From Acidianus ambivalens (GTDB lineage Archaea; Thermoproteota; Thermoprotei_A; Sulfolobales; Sulfolobaceae), in NCBI RefSeq assembly GCF_009729015.1, contig NZ_CP045482.1:1236001-1300000 (forward strand): a stretch of 64,000 nt of DNA. Direction: 5' to 3'. Position 1 is the first letter of the stretch; every line of letters starts with the position of its first letter. Positions 36,401 to 43,505 of the stretch are shown here, one piece after another. The position numbers and the translations under genes were made by a program. Below the pieces are notes generated by a model, which had not been told where the DNA came from, made no database searches, and was given only the letters and a program-made list of their open reading frames with translations.

Positions 36401-36858
36401 ACGATAGTATTATTTAACTCTATGTATTTACAACTAAGATTATTTTCAGCTTTAATTTCTCCACTCTTTATCTCCAGGATTTTTAGGTAAAGAGAGTTTG
36501 TTGAATTCTGTAATTTTGATAATGTAGTATTTAGTAAATTCCTTTCTAGAGAGTAATAACTTATAACTGTTATATTTTCGTATGAAGTTAAATTTGCCAA
36601 AAATAATGAATATGGAGTAACGTTTCCTTCTATTATTAGAATCGCGTTAGCCCCAGAAGCTCCTTGCAAGTGAAAATATTTTGAAACTATGTTCTCAGCT
36701 TGGGCAGAAGTACTACCTGGTGTCGATATGTTTATTTGATAACTAACGCTCTTGAAGAAAAGGGTTGAAAAAGGTGCAGATATTGCGAGCACAATAATCC
36801 ATATAATGAGCACAACGTACCATTTTTTTGAAATAAACTCTGAAAACCTTGAATTCAT
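33448..36858 (-). CDS. RND/MMPL-type transporter with very large glycosylation-rich outer domain
   Basis: A 1136-residue MMPL/RND family protein. The first helix is near residues 12-33. An outer domain of about 580 residues follows, then helices 2-6 (about residues 625-780, with the LALGLGTDYVVFISSRY segment), a second outer loop, and helices 7-12 (with IGMDYNIFLIARIHEE). The two G-x-D-Y motifs are the proton-relay Asp-Tyr pairs of MMPL proteins. The first outer domain is unusually large and helical, with more than thirty Asn-x-Ser/Thr sites counted by eye, so it is probably heavily glycosylated. MMPL proteins export lipids or drugs. It is the last gene of a six-ORF minus-strand operon. Confidence 0.88.
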   Translation of the reverse strand: MNSRFSEFISKKWYVVLIIWIIVLAISAPFSTLFFKSVSYQINISTPGSTSAQAENIVSKYFHLQGASGANAILIIEGNVTPYSLFLANLTSYENITVISYYSLERNLLNTTLSKLQNSTNSLYLKILEIKSGEIKAENNLSCKYIELNNTIVKLEELNYGTKKVEVAFINVSNEINETTIRLYQLHQGMLNNLSTFCKIKEGEIEINSTAHNVSLFLYGYTSLFLKNFLEIYNETHNFTYSSEKAFEEVSKLINNVNESKFFYAFYKFWLESDCTNFVQRAQISIENASLLIPNNSFILYLENYINISNFEENLPYYEFTVNYINETKHVPLELAEELYYNQPKDVLLNIYSEKTGLNETFLQEVLNQTNFKELAYDLILSKANVTERPFISAVYYNLSKSPYEFAVDYVSSQYNVSPTLVSEISNFTEYSQYVNFVSLQASNESKLPQWFFQQLLYYHNISNLTAYLISPKLSKLQPILNASNITPKEFLIYLQTATNDSVYNLTAKLISNYVNFTPIICVNRSLLQEVLSRNESVSSLVSELIRDNEFPVTPIPNITDALYYKNYYLIIMKGNFTINEAKDFQNCVKNIIPLTSYLTGPKPIDQQLRGLANSAFAIAIPVGIALAIIITGIYFRSFVAAFVPLGIYLSAFLVSSVLIWLIVIKLLGITVDFLTPSQVLLLALGLGTDYVVFISSRYIEERRNGLSKDEAAKEAVRWGGRAVTLTALVVMLSFLFLYIYNVPLVSDTSISEMLAVFVVWLSATTLFTSILKAAGDKLFFPAKFNRNNNNKSYSVSRPATKVGIFVTLVVIFSMIALSMPLSTNILGLMPPSQASEGVNLLSQEFTTSNVFPIYVVVPISTFNQTTYNYAVHIYKELSSIPGVTAVESPVSPYGGLIPYCKLSEYNYTEYISHGYMLFVVNQKYPPFSTQAFGVVENIESLHIGYVGGGPVDLYNILHFIETDFLEIFLLITVTMYVLLVIMTRSFSVSGVVIFTIMSAVGITLGLERLIFVNILGYGIFAVVPLFLVAIIIGIGMDYNIFLIARIHEEIEKGENMETAVGKSVKAIGKTIIFLGLIFAGTMGSLMLVKAAILQEIGFALSVAAILETSLLWYYLAPSLLVLLYRKFKIRPKMLI

Positions 36859-36901
36859 ACGTGAAATAGATATATCTAAAATATAAGCTTTTCTAGGGAG
36901 T

Positions 36902-37315
36902 TTAACTAACCTTCTTTGGAATATCTCTATGTAAAAAGCTAATGAATGCTATAATTATTGCGAAACTCGAATAACCCAATATGTATGCAATAGCCGCAAT
37001 AGTAGTTCCCGGAACTACAGGAAAGATTTCCAATGCCTCAACTATTATTGTAGCATGAGGGATTCCCTGAGCTATTATGTAAGGTAACTCCGTAGACCCC
37101 CACGCAGGTAAGGAAATAGCTATACTTATTAAGAAATACAAGCTGGTTAACTTAGCTACAAAAAGCAATACTGCACCAATTATTATTGAGCCTATTAGAA
37201 TAGTACTAGAGACTAGAAATGCTAAACTGCTTCTCCTAAAAATTTCACCAAACATAAAGCCTATTGAGAAGAAAGTTAGAGTTGAAAATAAAATTGATAA
37301 CACTACTACTGGCAA
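36902..37315 (-). pseudogene. ABC-2 permease, C-terminal part after a frameshift
   Basis: Codons from a TTG at 37315 read PVVVLSILFSTLTFFSIGFMF and then three or four helices typical of the second half of an ABC-2 permease, ending in HRDIPKKVS. The same frame continues upstream past the TTG as SFFGNQVELQYL, which is a natural outer loop. So this is the rest of the protein begun at 37740, out of frame by one base. The break lies at the A5 run 37354-37358 (T5 on the coding strand). It may be a pseudogene, a sequence error or a programmed frameshift. Confidence 0.75.
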
Positions 37316-37326
37316 GTATTGGAGTT

Positions 37327-37740
37327 CTACTTGATTTCCAAAGAAAGAGAATGAAAAATTAACGCTAATGCTACCATAAGTAGATAGATTAACATTACTA
37401 ACAAATAGCCTCCCAAGAATTTACCTATTAAAAATGATAATCTTGTAATAGGTTTAGTCATGAAGAAATCTACTGTGCCTTGTTCGTATTCCTCAGACAT
37501 TGCCCCAGATGAAATAGAAATGGAAATAAAGTGAATTAGCAAGCTTTGCGGTAAAAGTACTCCTGCTAACCATAACAAATCTTCTATAGGAGATAATAAT
37601 TTTTCTATTCTGGGCGTTCTAAACTCAGCTAGGGAAAGATATACTCCTATTTCGAATAGGAAAGTGATTGCAATTAAAGTTATTACCTTCTTTCTTGCAA
37701 TTGCTCTCTTAATTTCATAAATCATAATCTTCTCAATCAT
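37327..37740 (-). CDS. ABC-2 permease, N-terminal part before a frameshift
   Basis: A 137-residue open frame starting MIEKIMIYEIKRAIARKK, with an outer loop, and then the ABC-2 signature EEYEQGTVDFFMTKPITR before two helices. It stops soon after the helix LALIFHS. If one T is added to the T5 run (plus-strand A 37354-37358), the frame joins the next ORF smoothly. An intact protein of about 278 residues would result, the normal length for this family. It overlaps the ATPase gene at 37733 by 8 bases and is the permease of that exporter. Confidence 0.75.
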   Translation of the reverse strand: MIEKIMIYEIKRAIARKKVITLIAITFLFEIGVYLSLAEFRTPRIEKLLSPIEDLLWLAGVLLPQSLLIHFISISISSGAMSEEYEQGTVDFFMTKPITRLSFLIGKFLGGYLLVMLIYLLMVALALIFHSLSLEIK

Positions 37741-38638
37741 TAGACATTGCCTCTTTAACTATGTTTAAGTATGCCTCCTCTAGTTCGTTATCTAAGTAAA
37801 AAGACCTAATTCTTACTCCAGCCAAAACCAACCTTTTAATAAGTTCTTCCCTCTTATCCTCAGTAAGAGTTAAGATAACCTTATTTTTACCTTCCTCTTC
37901 CACTCCCTTGATAAAGTTTATTTTGTTTGCTTCAGCCTTTAGGTTTTCAATATCTTCAGTTTCTACTATTACCCTTATCCCTAAAAATCTCTTTATTAAA
38001 TCCTCTACAGTTCCTTCAAAATACACAGAACCTTTAAAGATGAAATAAACTTTGTCTGCAATTTTCTTTACGTCTTCCATTTCATGCGAAGTCATTAGAA
38101 CTTTCCTACCGTCTTTTGCAATATTTTTTACCATACTTCTAAAGTTTGTTATTAATACTGGGTCAGTACCCATATTAGGTTCATCCATTATTAGAACTTC
38201 AGGATTACCAAGCATTGCTTCGGCTATAGCTATTCTTTGTATCATTCCTTTACTATATTTTGCAATTTTCTTATCAGCATTTTCTGTCATTCCTACCATT
38301 TCAAGAAGTTTAGGAATTTCGGATTTATCAACACCCTTTATCTTTGCAGAGAATTCAAGTACTTCCCTCCCAGTAAGGAAAGGGGGGAGATTAGGTAATT
38401 CTTGAATATAACCTATCTTTTTGAATATTGATTTATCCTTAAATGGATCTTTATCTAAAATTCTAACTTCACCATCGTCTGGAAAAATCAAGCCCAAAAT
38501 GATTCTGATTAAAGTAGTCTTTCCAGCTCCGTTAGGGCCCAATATAGCAGTTATTTTACCTTTTTCTGCCTTTAAACTAACTCCGTTTAATGCCGATTTA
38601 TTTCCATATTTCTTTCTTATTCCTTTCGCAATTATCAT
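37733..38638 (-). CDS. ABC transporter ATP-binding subunit (partner of the split permease)
   Basis: A 301-residue ATPase with Walker A GPNGAGKTT, signature YSKGMIQRIAIAEAM, and Walker B IMDEPNMGTD, a slight change from the common TLGLD. The C-terminal part (about residues 220-300) is a ferredoxin-like extension seen in drug- and copper-exporting ABC-2 ATPases. The frame is open to 38650, but a TATA-like AATTTTTATT (38661-38670) is centred 28 bases before the ATG at 38638, which fits a leaderless start there. It overlaps the permease gene downstream. The next gene upstream ends 27-38 bases away. Confidence 0.88.
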   Translation of the reverse strand: MIIAKGIRKKYGNKSALNGVSLKAEKGKITAILGPNGAGKTTLIRIILGLIFPDDGEVRILDKDPFKDKSIFKKIGYIQELPNLPPFLTGREVLEFSAKIKGVDKSEIPKLLEMVGMTENADKKIAKYSKGMIQRIAIAEAMLGNPEVLIMDEPNMGTDPVLITNFRSMVKNIAKDGRKVLMTSHEMEDVKKIADKVYFIFKGSVYFEGTVEDLIKRFLGIRVIVETEDIENLKAEANKINFIKGVEEEGKNKVILTLTEDKREELIKRLVLAGVRIRSFYLDNELEEAYLNIVKEAMSND

Positions 38639-38676
38639 GTAAAATAACATTGCATTTAGGAATTTTTATTCTTGTG

Positions 38677-39399
38677 TTATTCCCTCCATTTCATAGCATA
38701 TCTAGGTAATGATATAAAGACCACGCTCTCTAAGATAAATACTACGATCGCTAGCAAACTCATTTTTTGTAAATTTAGTAACCCTTGAACTATCATGGAT
38801 GCTGATGTTGAAGGAGATAGCAATAGGGCGTATAGTACATCTTTTGGAAGTATTGAATACGGATAATAAAGAGGAGGAAGTATTGTAAAGATTAACGAGA
38901 GGAAAGTCGATAACCCCCAAGAATGCCTAGTATGCTTTATTAAGCTGGCCAGAGTTATTGAAAGAGATGTTGTCGATATGAGCAATATTGCTGATATTCC
39001 TAAAATAGCAAGTAATTGAAAAGCAGAGAAAACGTGAAAGATTAAGCCTAGAATAATGTAAACTAGTACTCCGGGCAAAGTGTAGATGAAATTTCCCAAA
39101 GTCAGTCCTAGGATATAATCCATTGGGCCTATTTCAGTTGCTACCAATAGATCTTGTAACCTTAACTGTAATCTTAGGAAAGCAAAATCTCCTATTAATG
39201 ATATAGAATTAGATACTATTACAGAAATTAATCCACCCACTATTCCGTAAGCAAGGAGTTCACCTTTGGATATTATATAAATGAAGAAAAGTAAAGATAA
39301 AGGTAAAGATAGATACGCCAAAATGTAAATTGGTGCCCTTCTTATGTTAGAGTATCCGTAAAACCAGGCAAATGCTAAAATAAAGTTACTCCTCGTCAT
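38677..39399 (-). CDS. ABC-2 type transporter, membrane subunit
   Basis: A 240-residue permease with about six helices. It starts MTRSNFILAFAWFYGYSNIRR, and has QLRLQDLLVATEIGPMDYILG, the cytoplasmic helix that touches the ATPase. Its later outer loop PPLYYPYSILPKDVLYALLLSPST is the conserved ABC-2 segment. The start overlaps the ATPase gene upstream by 14 bases, so they form a second, separate ABC-2 pair just before the first. Export of lipid, drug or metal complex is possible; the substrate is not known. Confidence 0.85.
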   Translation of the reverse strand: MTRSNFILAFAWFYGYSNIRRAPIYILAYLSLPLSLLFFIYIISKGELLAYGIVGGLISVIVSNSISLIGDFAFLRLQLRLQDLLVATEIGPMDYILGLTLGNFIYTLPGVLVYIILGLIFHVFSAFQLLAILGISAILLISTTSLSITLASLIKHTRHSWGLSTFLSLIFTILPPLYYPYSILPKDVLYALLLSPSTSASMIVQGLLNLQKMSLLAIVVFILESVVFISLPRYAMKWRE

Positions 39400-40216
39400 A
39401 ATATAACCCCTTCATTATCATTACATCTTCTAGGCTTATTGGTTTTATTACTACCCCTTTTCCTACAAGTTTCTTCGCTTCTTCTTCATCAACATAGGAA
39501 AGACTTAAATTGCCAACTCTTATGTCTCCTTTTCCTTCTACCCTTACCTTACCCCTTAATGGAGATAATAAGTCCTCAACTGTTCCATATTCTACTAACT
39601 TTCCTTTGTTTATTATTGCTATTTTGTCGCAAAGCTCTTCCGCTTCTTCCATATAGTGGGTTGTTAAAATTATCTTTGACTTCATTTGCTTAATTGCAGA
39701 CCATACTTCCAATCGCGAAATAGGATCTAAGCCCGTAGTAGGCTCATCTAAAAATACTACATCTGCATTTGAAGCTATTGCCATAGCCACGAAAACTTTT
39801 CTTTTCATTCCTCCTGATAATTCGTCTGTAGGTTTATCCATTACATCTCCTAATCCAACTTCTTTAAGTACATATTTAGCGGTCCTTAATGCTTCGGAAA
39901 TTGAAAATCCTCTCGCTGTCAAATACATCGTTACATGCTCTAAAGGCGAAGCTATTCCCATGGGTGAAGCTTCTTGCGGAATGCTTGCTATTATTTTCCT
40001 TACTCTCTTTACGTCTTTAATCACGTCAAACCCTTCTATTAATGCCTTGCCAGAAGTGGGTAAAAGCTGAGTAGAAAGAATTCTAATCAAAGTAGTTTTC
40101 CCGGCTCCATTTCTACCTAGTATGCATGAAATTTTCCCATCTAGAGTAACAGTAAGCTCGTCTAAAGCTCTTGTCCCATCCTTATAAACCTTGGTTAGTC
40201 TGTCAGTAAAAATCAT
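39386..40216 (-). CDS. ABC transporter ATP-binding subunit (first gene of export operon)
   Basis: A 276-residue ATPase with Walker A GRNGAGKTT, Q-loop IPQEASPMG, signature LSGGMKRKVFVAMAI and Walker B FLDEPTTGLD, all canonical. The C-terminal 60 residues (GKVRVEGKGDIRVGN and onward) resemble the extra domain of DrrA/CcmA-type ATPases. It is the first gene of a minus-strand run ending with the RND protein at 33448. The 90-base gap to the divergent molybdoprotein gene must carry both promoters. Confidence 0.9.
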   Translation of the reverse strand: MIFTDRLTKVYKDGTRALDELTVTLDGKISCILGRNGAGKTTLIRILSTQLLPTSGKALIEGFDVIKDVKRVRKIIASIPQEASPMGIASPLEHVTMYLTARGFSISEALRTAKYVLKEVGLGDVMDKPTDELSGGMKRKVFVAMAIASNADVVFLDEPTTGLDPISRLEVWSAIKQMKSKIILTTHYMEEAEELCDKIAIINKGKLVEYGTVEDLLSPLRGKVRVEGKGDIRVGNLSLSYVDEEEAKKLVGKGVVIKPISLEDVMIMKGLYYDEE

Positions 40217-40306
40217 AAGGAAATAATTCCATTTGAGGTAAAAAGATTGACATGACTATGCTAAAACAAACGGCAATGTATAATAATTATTCTAACATAT
40301 TCTTAA

Positions 40307-40933
40307 ATGCCGTTAAAGGATATAGTATTTATGCAAACTCAAACACCGCCTGGACAAAAATACATCAAGAAGTTTATATATTATGCGGCATTAGGAGTTC
40401 CAGAAGTTAACATCCAGCAATATAGACTAAAAATTTCTGGTCTAGTTGAAAACCCTATAGAATATACTTACGATCAACTCTTGACAATGATAGATACTAG
40501 ATATACAAGAGATTTCCATTGCGTAACTGGATGGAGCGTAAAGGACGTTTATTGGGAAGGAGTTAAAATAAAAACTTTAGTCGAGAAGGCAAAAGTTAAA
40601 GAGGAAGCAAAATGGGTAATATTTTACTCTCTAGATGGATATACTTCAGTAGTTCCAAAGGAAGATGTGTTAACCGAGGATTCAATAATAGCTTTGAAAA
40701 TTAATGGCAAACCCTTAAGTATAGAGCAAGGATTTCCTGCAAGGCCCTTTATGCCTCACCTTTACGGTTGGAAGAGCGCAAAGTGGTTAACTGAAATAGA
40801 GTTTACTTCTAAATATGTAGACGGTTATTGGGAAGAAAGGGGCTATAATGAGAGAGGTAACGTATGGGAAGAAGAGAGGTTTAAAGGACAAGGAGGTAGG
40901 CATCATTTACCTAGGAGACCAATTTTAACCTAA
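40307..40933 (+). CDS. SuoX/YedY-like molybdopterin-binding oxidoreductase
   Basis: A 208-residue protein of the sulfite oxidase fold. It has the core ISGLVENPIEYTYDQL, and a DFHCVTGWSVKDVYWEGV segment where the Cys of HCVTGWS is the molybdenum ligand, as in sulfite oxidase and MsrP/YedY. A later GFPARPFMPHLYGWKSAKW matches the pterin-binding P-x-x-Y-G-x-K-S-x-K-W pattern. It lacks the dimerisation domain of plant and animal sulfite oxidase and shows no twin-arginine or Sec signal, so it should be cytoplasmic. Sulfite is a plausible substrate in this sulfur oxidiser but is not proven. A TATA-like TATAATAA lies about 27 bases upstream. Confidence 0.85.
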   Translation: MPLKDIVFMQTQTPPGQKYIKKFIYYAALGVPEVNIQQYRLKISGLVENPIEYTYDQLLTMIDTRYTRDFHCVTGWSVKDVYWEGVKIKTLVEKAKVKEEAKWVIFYSLDGYTSVVPKEDVLTEDSIIALKINGKPLSIEQGFPARPFMPHLYGWKSAKWLTEIEFTSKYVDGYWEERGYNERGNVWEEERFKGQGGRHHLPRRPILT

Positions 40934-41176
40934 GCATTCCTTTACTTTTTGAACTACTGCCTCAATTTCTTCCACCGAAGGAGAAGGCACAAAAACTCTC
41001 CAGCTTTCGTCATTTATTGATGGAGTAGCTAAAATTGCTGATATCAGATCTCTGCAAATTTTATCCATTTTATTAACATCTTTTCCTTCCTCGATTTTTT
41101 CCTGAACGTAAGATTTTATTAAAAGCATTGCAGTTAAAGGTTTGCCCATTTTTGCAAGGCTTATTGCTTCATCCAT
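40925..41176 (-). CDS. Hypothetical helical protein, 83 aa
   Basis: I do not recognise this protein. It is 83 residues and mostly helical: MDEAISLAKMGKPLTAMLLIKSYVQEKIEEGKD, then KMDKICRDLISAILATPS and a final helix SVEEIEAVVQKVKECLG. The N-terminal AxxLxKxGKPLxA pattern is like a small helical adaptor repeat, but this is only a visual likeness. Two cysteines are present. It overlaps the end of the convergent SuoX-like gene by 9 bases. No function is proposed. Confidence 0.5.
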   Translation of the reverse strand: MDEAISLAKMGKPLTAMLLIKSYVQEKIEEGKDVNKMDKICRDLISAILATPSINDESWRVFVPSPSVEEIEAVVQKVKECLG

Positions 41177-41254
41177 AACATATGATATTAAAAGAGAGTA
41201 AATATTCGTTCATGTTTTGATGAGTTTTATAATTTATGATTCTAGATCAGTATT

Positions 41255-41884
41255 ATGAAATATAGAACTGTTAAGCTTAGGATGATAATAAGCCTTATAC
41301 TAGTTGTTATAGCATTTACTTTAGCTTTCATGTTATTACCTTACCTCAATATGACAAATAACACCTCTATAACTAGTGCTATAGTAGTTAATTCTCAAAT
41401 AGTAGATAAATATTTTGGAGGAAAGTGGAATGAGAATAATAGTCTTTCAGGTTATGTAGAACCAGAAAAGTCATATTACATAGTTCATTTCTATAACGGC
41501 ACTACGGATAATGTTAGTTCTGGAAACTTCACGCTCATTAATCCTACAATAAGTAAATACCTTGGAATAATAGAGGTTGAGCTTAGAAATATTAATTTTA
41601 CAACATTTTATAACGAGAATCAGACACTCTCAATTATCATATTAAATTACACGTCGACTATGGAACCTAAAAATATTTATAATACAATATATACCACATT
41701 TAAGGACAATAGTAAGGTAATAGCGCTAAGCTTTCATAATATAAGCAGCAATGCGTTTATAGCTTCTATAAACTGTTATCAATTTTCTATAGGATATTCT
41801 GGTAACGAGATCGTTATAGTATTCTATAAGGGATACGAAGACGAGTCATTAGCAATAACAGATCTAACTAATTATATGCTATGA
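41255..41884 (+). CDS. Membrane-anchored extracytoplasmic protein, 209 aa
   Basis: I do not recognise the family. A single hydrophobic helix near residues 10-30 (MIISLILVVIAFTLAFMLL) follows a basic start, so it is a signal anchor. The rest (about 175 residues) should lie outside. It has many Asn-x-Ser/Thr sites (NMT, NNT, NLS, NVS, NFT, NYT) expected to be glycosylated, and a beta-rich pattern. One Cys is seen (NCYQF). The end overlaps the convergent gene by 6 bases. It may be a cell-surface or redox-partner component, but nothing in it is diagnostic. Confidence 0.55.
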   Translation: MKYRTVKLRMIISLILVVIAFTLAFMLLPYLNMTNNTSITSAIVVNSQIVDKYFGGKWNENNSLSGYVEPEKSYYIVHFYNGTTDNVSSGNFTLINPTISKYLGIIEVELRNINFTTFYNENQTLSIIILNYTSTMEPKNIYNTIYTTFKDNSKVIALSFHNISSNAFIASINCYQFSIGYSGNEIVIVFYKGYEDESLAITDLTNYML

Positions 41885-42202
41885 TGTTGTTGAAGTAGGA
41901 ATTACACTATTAAATTTGTCATAAAGAGCTTTATGTTTCTCCTTTATCTCTTCCAGTACTGCTCTTATTCCCTTAAAAATATTTTCTGGGGCAGAAATCT
42001 CGTTTAATCCAAAGGGTGATTGTAAGTACGCTTTTCCGTCTTTAATTACAATTTGGACTTTAGATAAAACTTCTCCAGTAGTAACTTCGTAAGTTACTTC
42101 CTCAGCGATGTGAACTTCATTTCCTACAAGGAATATTTTTATTGTAGATCCTTCAAAACACATCTCTAATGAGTCCTTTTCTGGATAAATTGAAACTTTC
42201 AT
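41879..42202 (-). CDS. Hypothetical protein, 107 aa, downstream of doxA
   Basis: I do not recognise the family. It is a soluble 107-residue protein with an N-terminal beta region (MKVSIYPEKDSLEMCFEGS, TIKIFLVGNEVHIAEEV, KVQIVIKDGKAYLQS) and a C-terminal helix (NIFKGIRAVLEEIKEKHKALYDKF). It lies on the doxDA strand, 94 bases beyond the doxA stop, so it might be read from the same transcript, but the gap is large enough for its own promoter. There are no cofactor motifs. Confidence 0.5.
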   Translation of the reverse strand: MKVSIYPEKDSLEMCFEGSTIKIFLVGNEVHIAEEVTYEVTTGEVLSKVQIVIKDGKAYLQSPFGLNEISAPENIFKGIRAVLEEIKEKHKALYDKFNSVIPTSTTS

Positions 42203-42295
42203 AGAAAGAAATTTGCCGTGAATAATTTAACATTTTCTACAATTTAAAACTCTAATCTATAGAAAAACGAATAAAAAGAAAAGAAGAAAAATAGC

Positions 42296-42802
42296 TTAAC
42301 TTATTGTGAATGTAGCAGTCTGTTTTGCTAAAACTTTTGATGAAACTGCAGGAGTATATAGCTTTATGTGGTATGTTCCAGGAGACAAATGGAATGGCAA
42401 TTGTAACTGGAACTGTGCTTCGCTACCTAATATTACTACGAAGCCACTGTACCAATTTGTGTAATCTTTCTTATTCTCATTCCAAGGTGCTTGTATTACC
42501 TTGACTGTATCGTTAGATATGTTGTATGAGTATAAGAATACGTGCCACGTTGAGTTGTAAATTTCCATTATTGGTGCTGATGCAGGATATGCATCTGGTC
42601 CGCAGCAATCAGTGATATTCAATATCAAATATGTTCCTTTTGCATTCTCATAAGCCGAAACATAAGTAATTTTCAGTAGAGGTATCTTTGAGTGGTTAAC
42701 TAAAGGTCCTACAACATTACCGTAAGCCCACTGACCCGTAGCTAATATCCAACCAACTACCAGTATAGCGAATATTATACCAATTATTGTTACTCTCTCC
42801 AT
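42296..42802 (-). CDS. doxA: Thiosulfate:quinone oxidoreductase small subunit, DoxA
   Basis: A DoxA-type subunit of about 168 residues: a short cytoplasmic start (MERVTIIG), one membrane helix (GIIFAILVVGWILATGQWAYG), and a long beta-rich outer domain ending AKQTATFTIS. Two adjacent cysteines sit in ITDCCGPDAYP. In Acidianus ambivalens, DoxA and DoxD form the thiosulfate:quinone oxidoreductase, which oxidises thiosulfate to tetrathionate and reduces caldariellaquinone. The frame opens at a GTG at 42814, but a GGTGAT ribosome-binding sequence covers the doxD stop and precedes the ATG at 42802. That start is preferred; the ATG at 42808 is the alternative. It is coupled with doxD. Confidence 0.88.
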   Translation of the reverse strand: MERVTIIGIIFAILVVGWILATGQWAYGNVVGPLVNHSKIPLLKITYVSAYENAKGTYLILNITDCCGPDAYPASAPIMEIYNSTWHVFLYSYNISNDTVKVIQAPWNENKKDYTNWYSGFVVILGSEAQFQLQLPFHLSPGTYHIKLYTPAVSSKVLAKQTATFTIS

Positions 42803-42807
42803 TTCCA

Positions 42808-43362
42808 TCACCACAATTTAATCCACTTGAGTATAGGCACGTTAGCAATAGGCCTATCTCCTAGTTTCTTATATAGGAAGTAATCCAATCCCCAAACTCT
42901 TCCCGCAGCAGTTAACATTAGCGTTACTGAACCTGCAGTTAATAGTGCTCCTATCTGCCATTCGTCTTCGCAGGTTGAACCTAACCAGTAAGCTGGTGCA
43001 AAACCTACAGACATTGCTAGTGCTCCTAGTGCTGCTAGCCTAGTTAAAAGACCTATGATAATAAATAATCCGGCTATTATTTCGATATAACTAAAGACCG
43101 TTAAGAAAGTTACGTCAAGCGATCTGTTTTCTAAGGTCATTAATAAGAGTCCTTTAAAAGGTCCTGCATGTGGTAAGAAGTTTACTAATTTCCCTCCTAC
43201 AAAAGATGCAGAATTTGGATCCAACTTTGCAGGCTTTAATACGGCCTTTCTTAATCCTCCATCTAAGAACATCCAGCCTACTGCAAATCTTACTGGGAAT
43301 AAGTACTCCATCCTTGTCATTTTCTCAGTTCTTTTGAACTCCTCTGATTGTTTTCCAGACAT
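42808..43362 (-). CDS. doxD: Thiosulfate:quinone oxidoreductase large subunit, DoxD
   Basis: A 184-residue DoxD/DoxX-type membrane protein with four to five helices. It has the conserved N-terminal YLFPVRFAVGWMFLDGGLRKAV and then VFSYIEIIAGLFIIIGLLTRLAALGAL, which is the DoxX-family core pattern. A Cys lies in GSTCEDEWQIG. With DoxA it forms the thiosulfate:quinone oxidoreductase that passes electrons from thiosulfate to the membrane quinone. The start is preceded by a GGTGGT sequence. The 143-base upstream gap holds a 14-base palindrome that may be regulatory. Confidence 0.9.
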   Translation of the reverse strand: MSGKQSEEFKRTEKMTRMEYLFPVRFAVGWMFLDGGLRKAVLKPAKLDPNSASFVGGKLVNFLPHAGPFKGLLLMTLENRSLDVTFLTVFSYIEIIAGLFIIIGLLTRLAALGALAMSVGFAPAYWLGSTCEDEWQIGALLTAGSVTLMLTAAGRVWGLDYFLYKKLGDRPIANVPILKWIKLW

Positions 43363-43365
43363 CTT

Positions 43366-43371
43366 ACCACC
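43366..43371 (-). promoter_or_regulatory. Shine-Dalgarno-like site for doxD
   Basis: On the minus strand the sequence GGTGGT lies three bases before the ATG of doxD. It suits the anti-Shine-Dalgarno end of archaeal 16S rRNA and implies a leadered transcript, unlike the many leaderless starts in this window. The doxA start also has an SD-like GGTGAT formed from the end of doxD. Confidence 0.5.
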
Positions 43372-43486
43372 AAAGTGTATATTTGTTTACTAATATTAAA
43401 AAGGTTATCTTTTTATAACTTTAAAACGTTTAAAGCTATGGAACTTTGTTTACATAATTTAAAAAAAGCAAGAAAATCCTGTGTAA

Positions 43487-43500
43487 AAATGTATACATTT
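43487..43500. promoter_or_regulatory. 14-base perfect palindrome between doxD and the MFS gene
   Basis: AAATGTATACATTT is a perfect palindrome about 125 bases upstream of the doxD start and just after the MFS stop. Further TACATT units continue downstream into the end of the MFS gene. A palindromic site of this kind could bind a dimeric regulator or form a small hairpin at the MFS 3' end. It is AT-rich and could arise by chance. Confidence 0.3.
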
Positions 43501-43505
43501 ATACA

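Noticed and set aside
38052..38405. Plus-strand frame opposite the ABC ATPase
   Set aside because: Shadow of the true ATPase gene whose motifs are complete.
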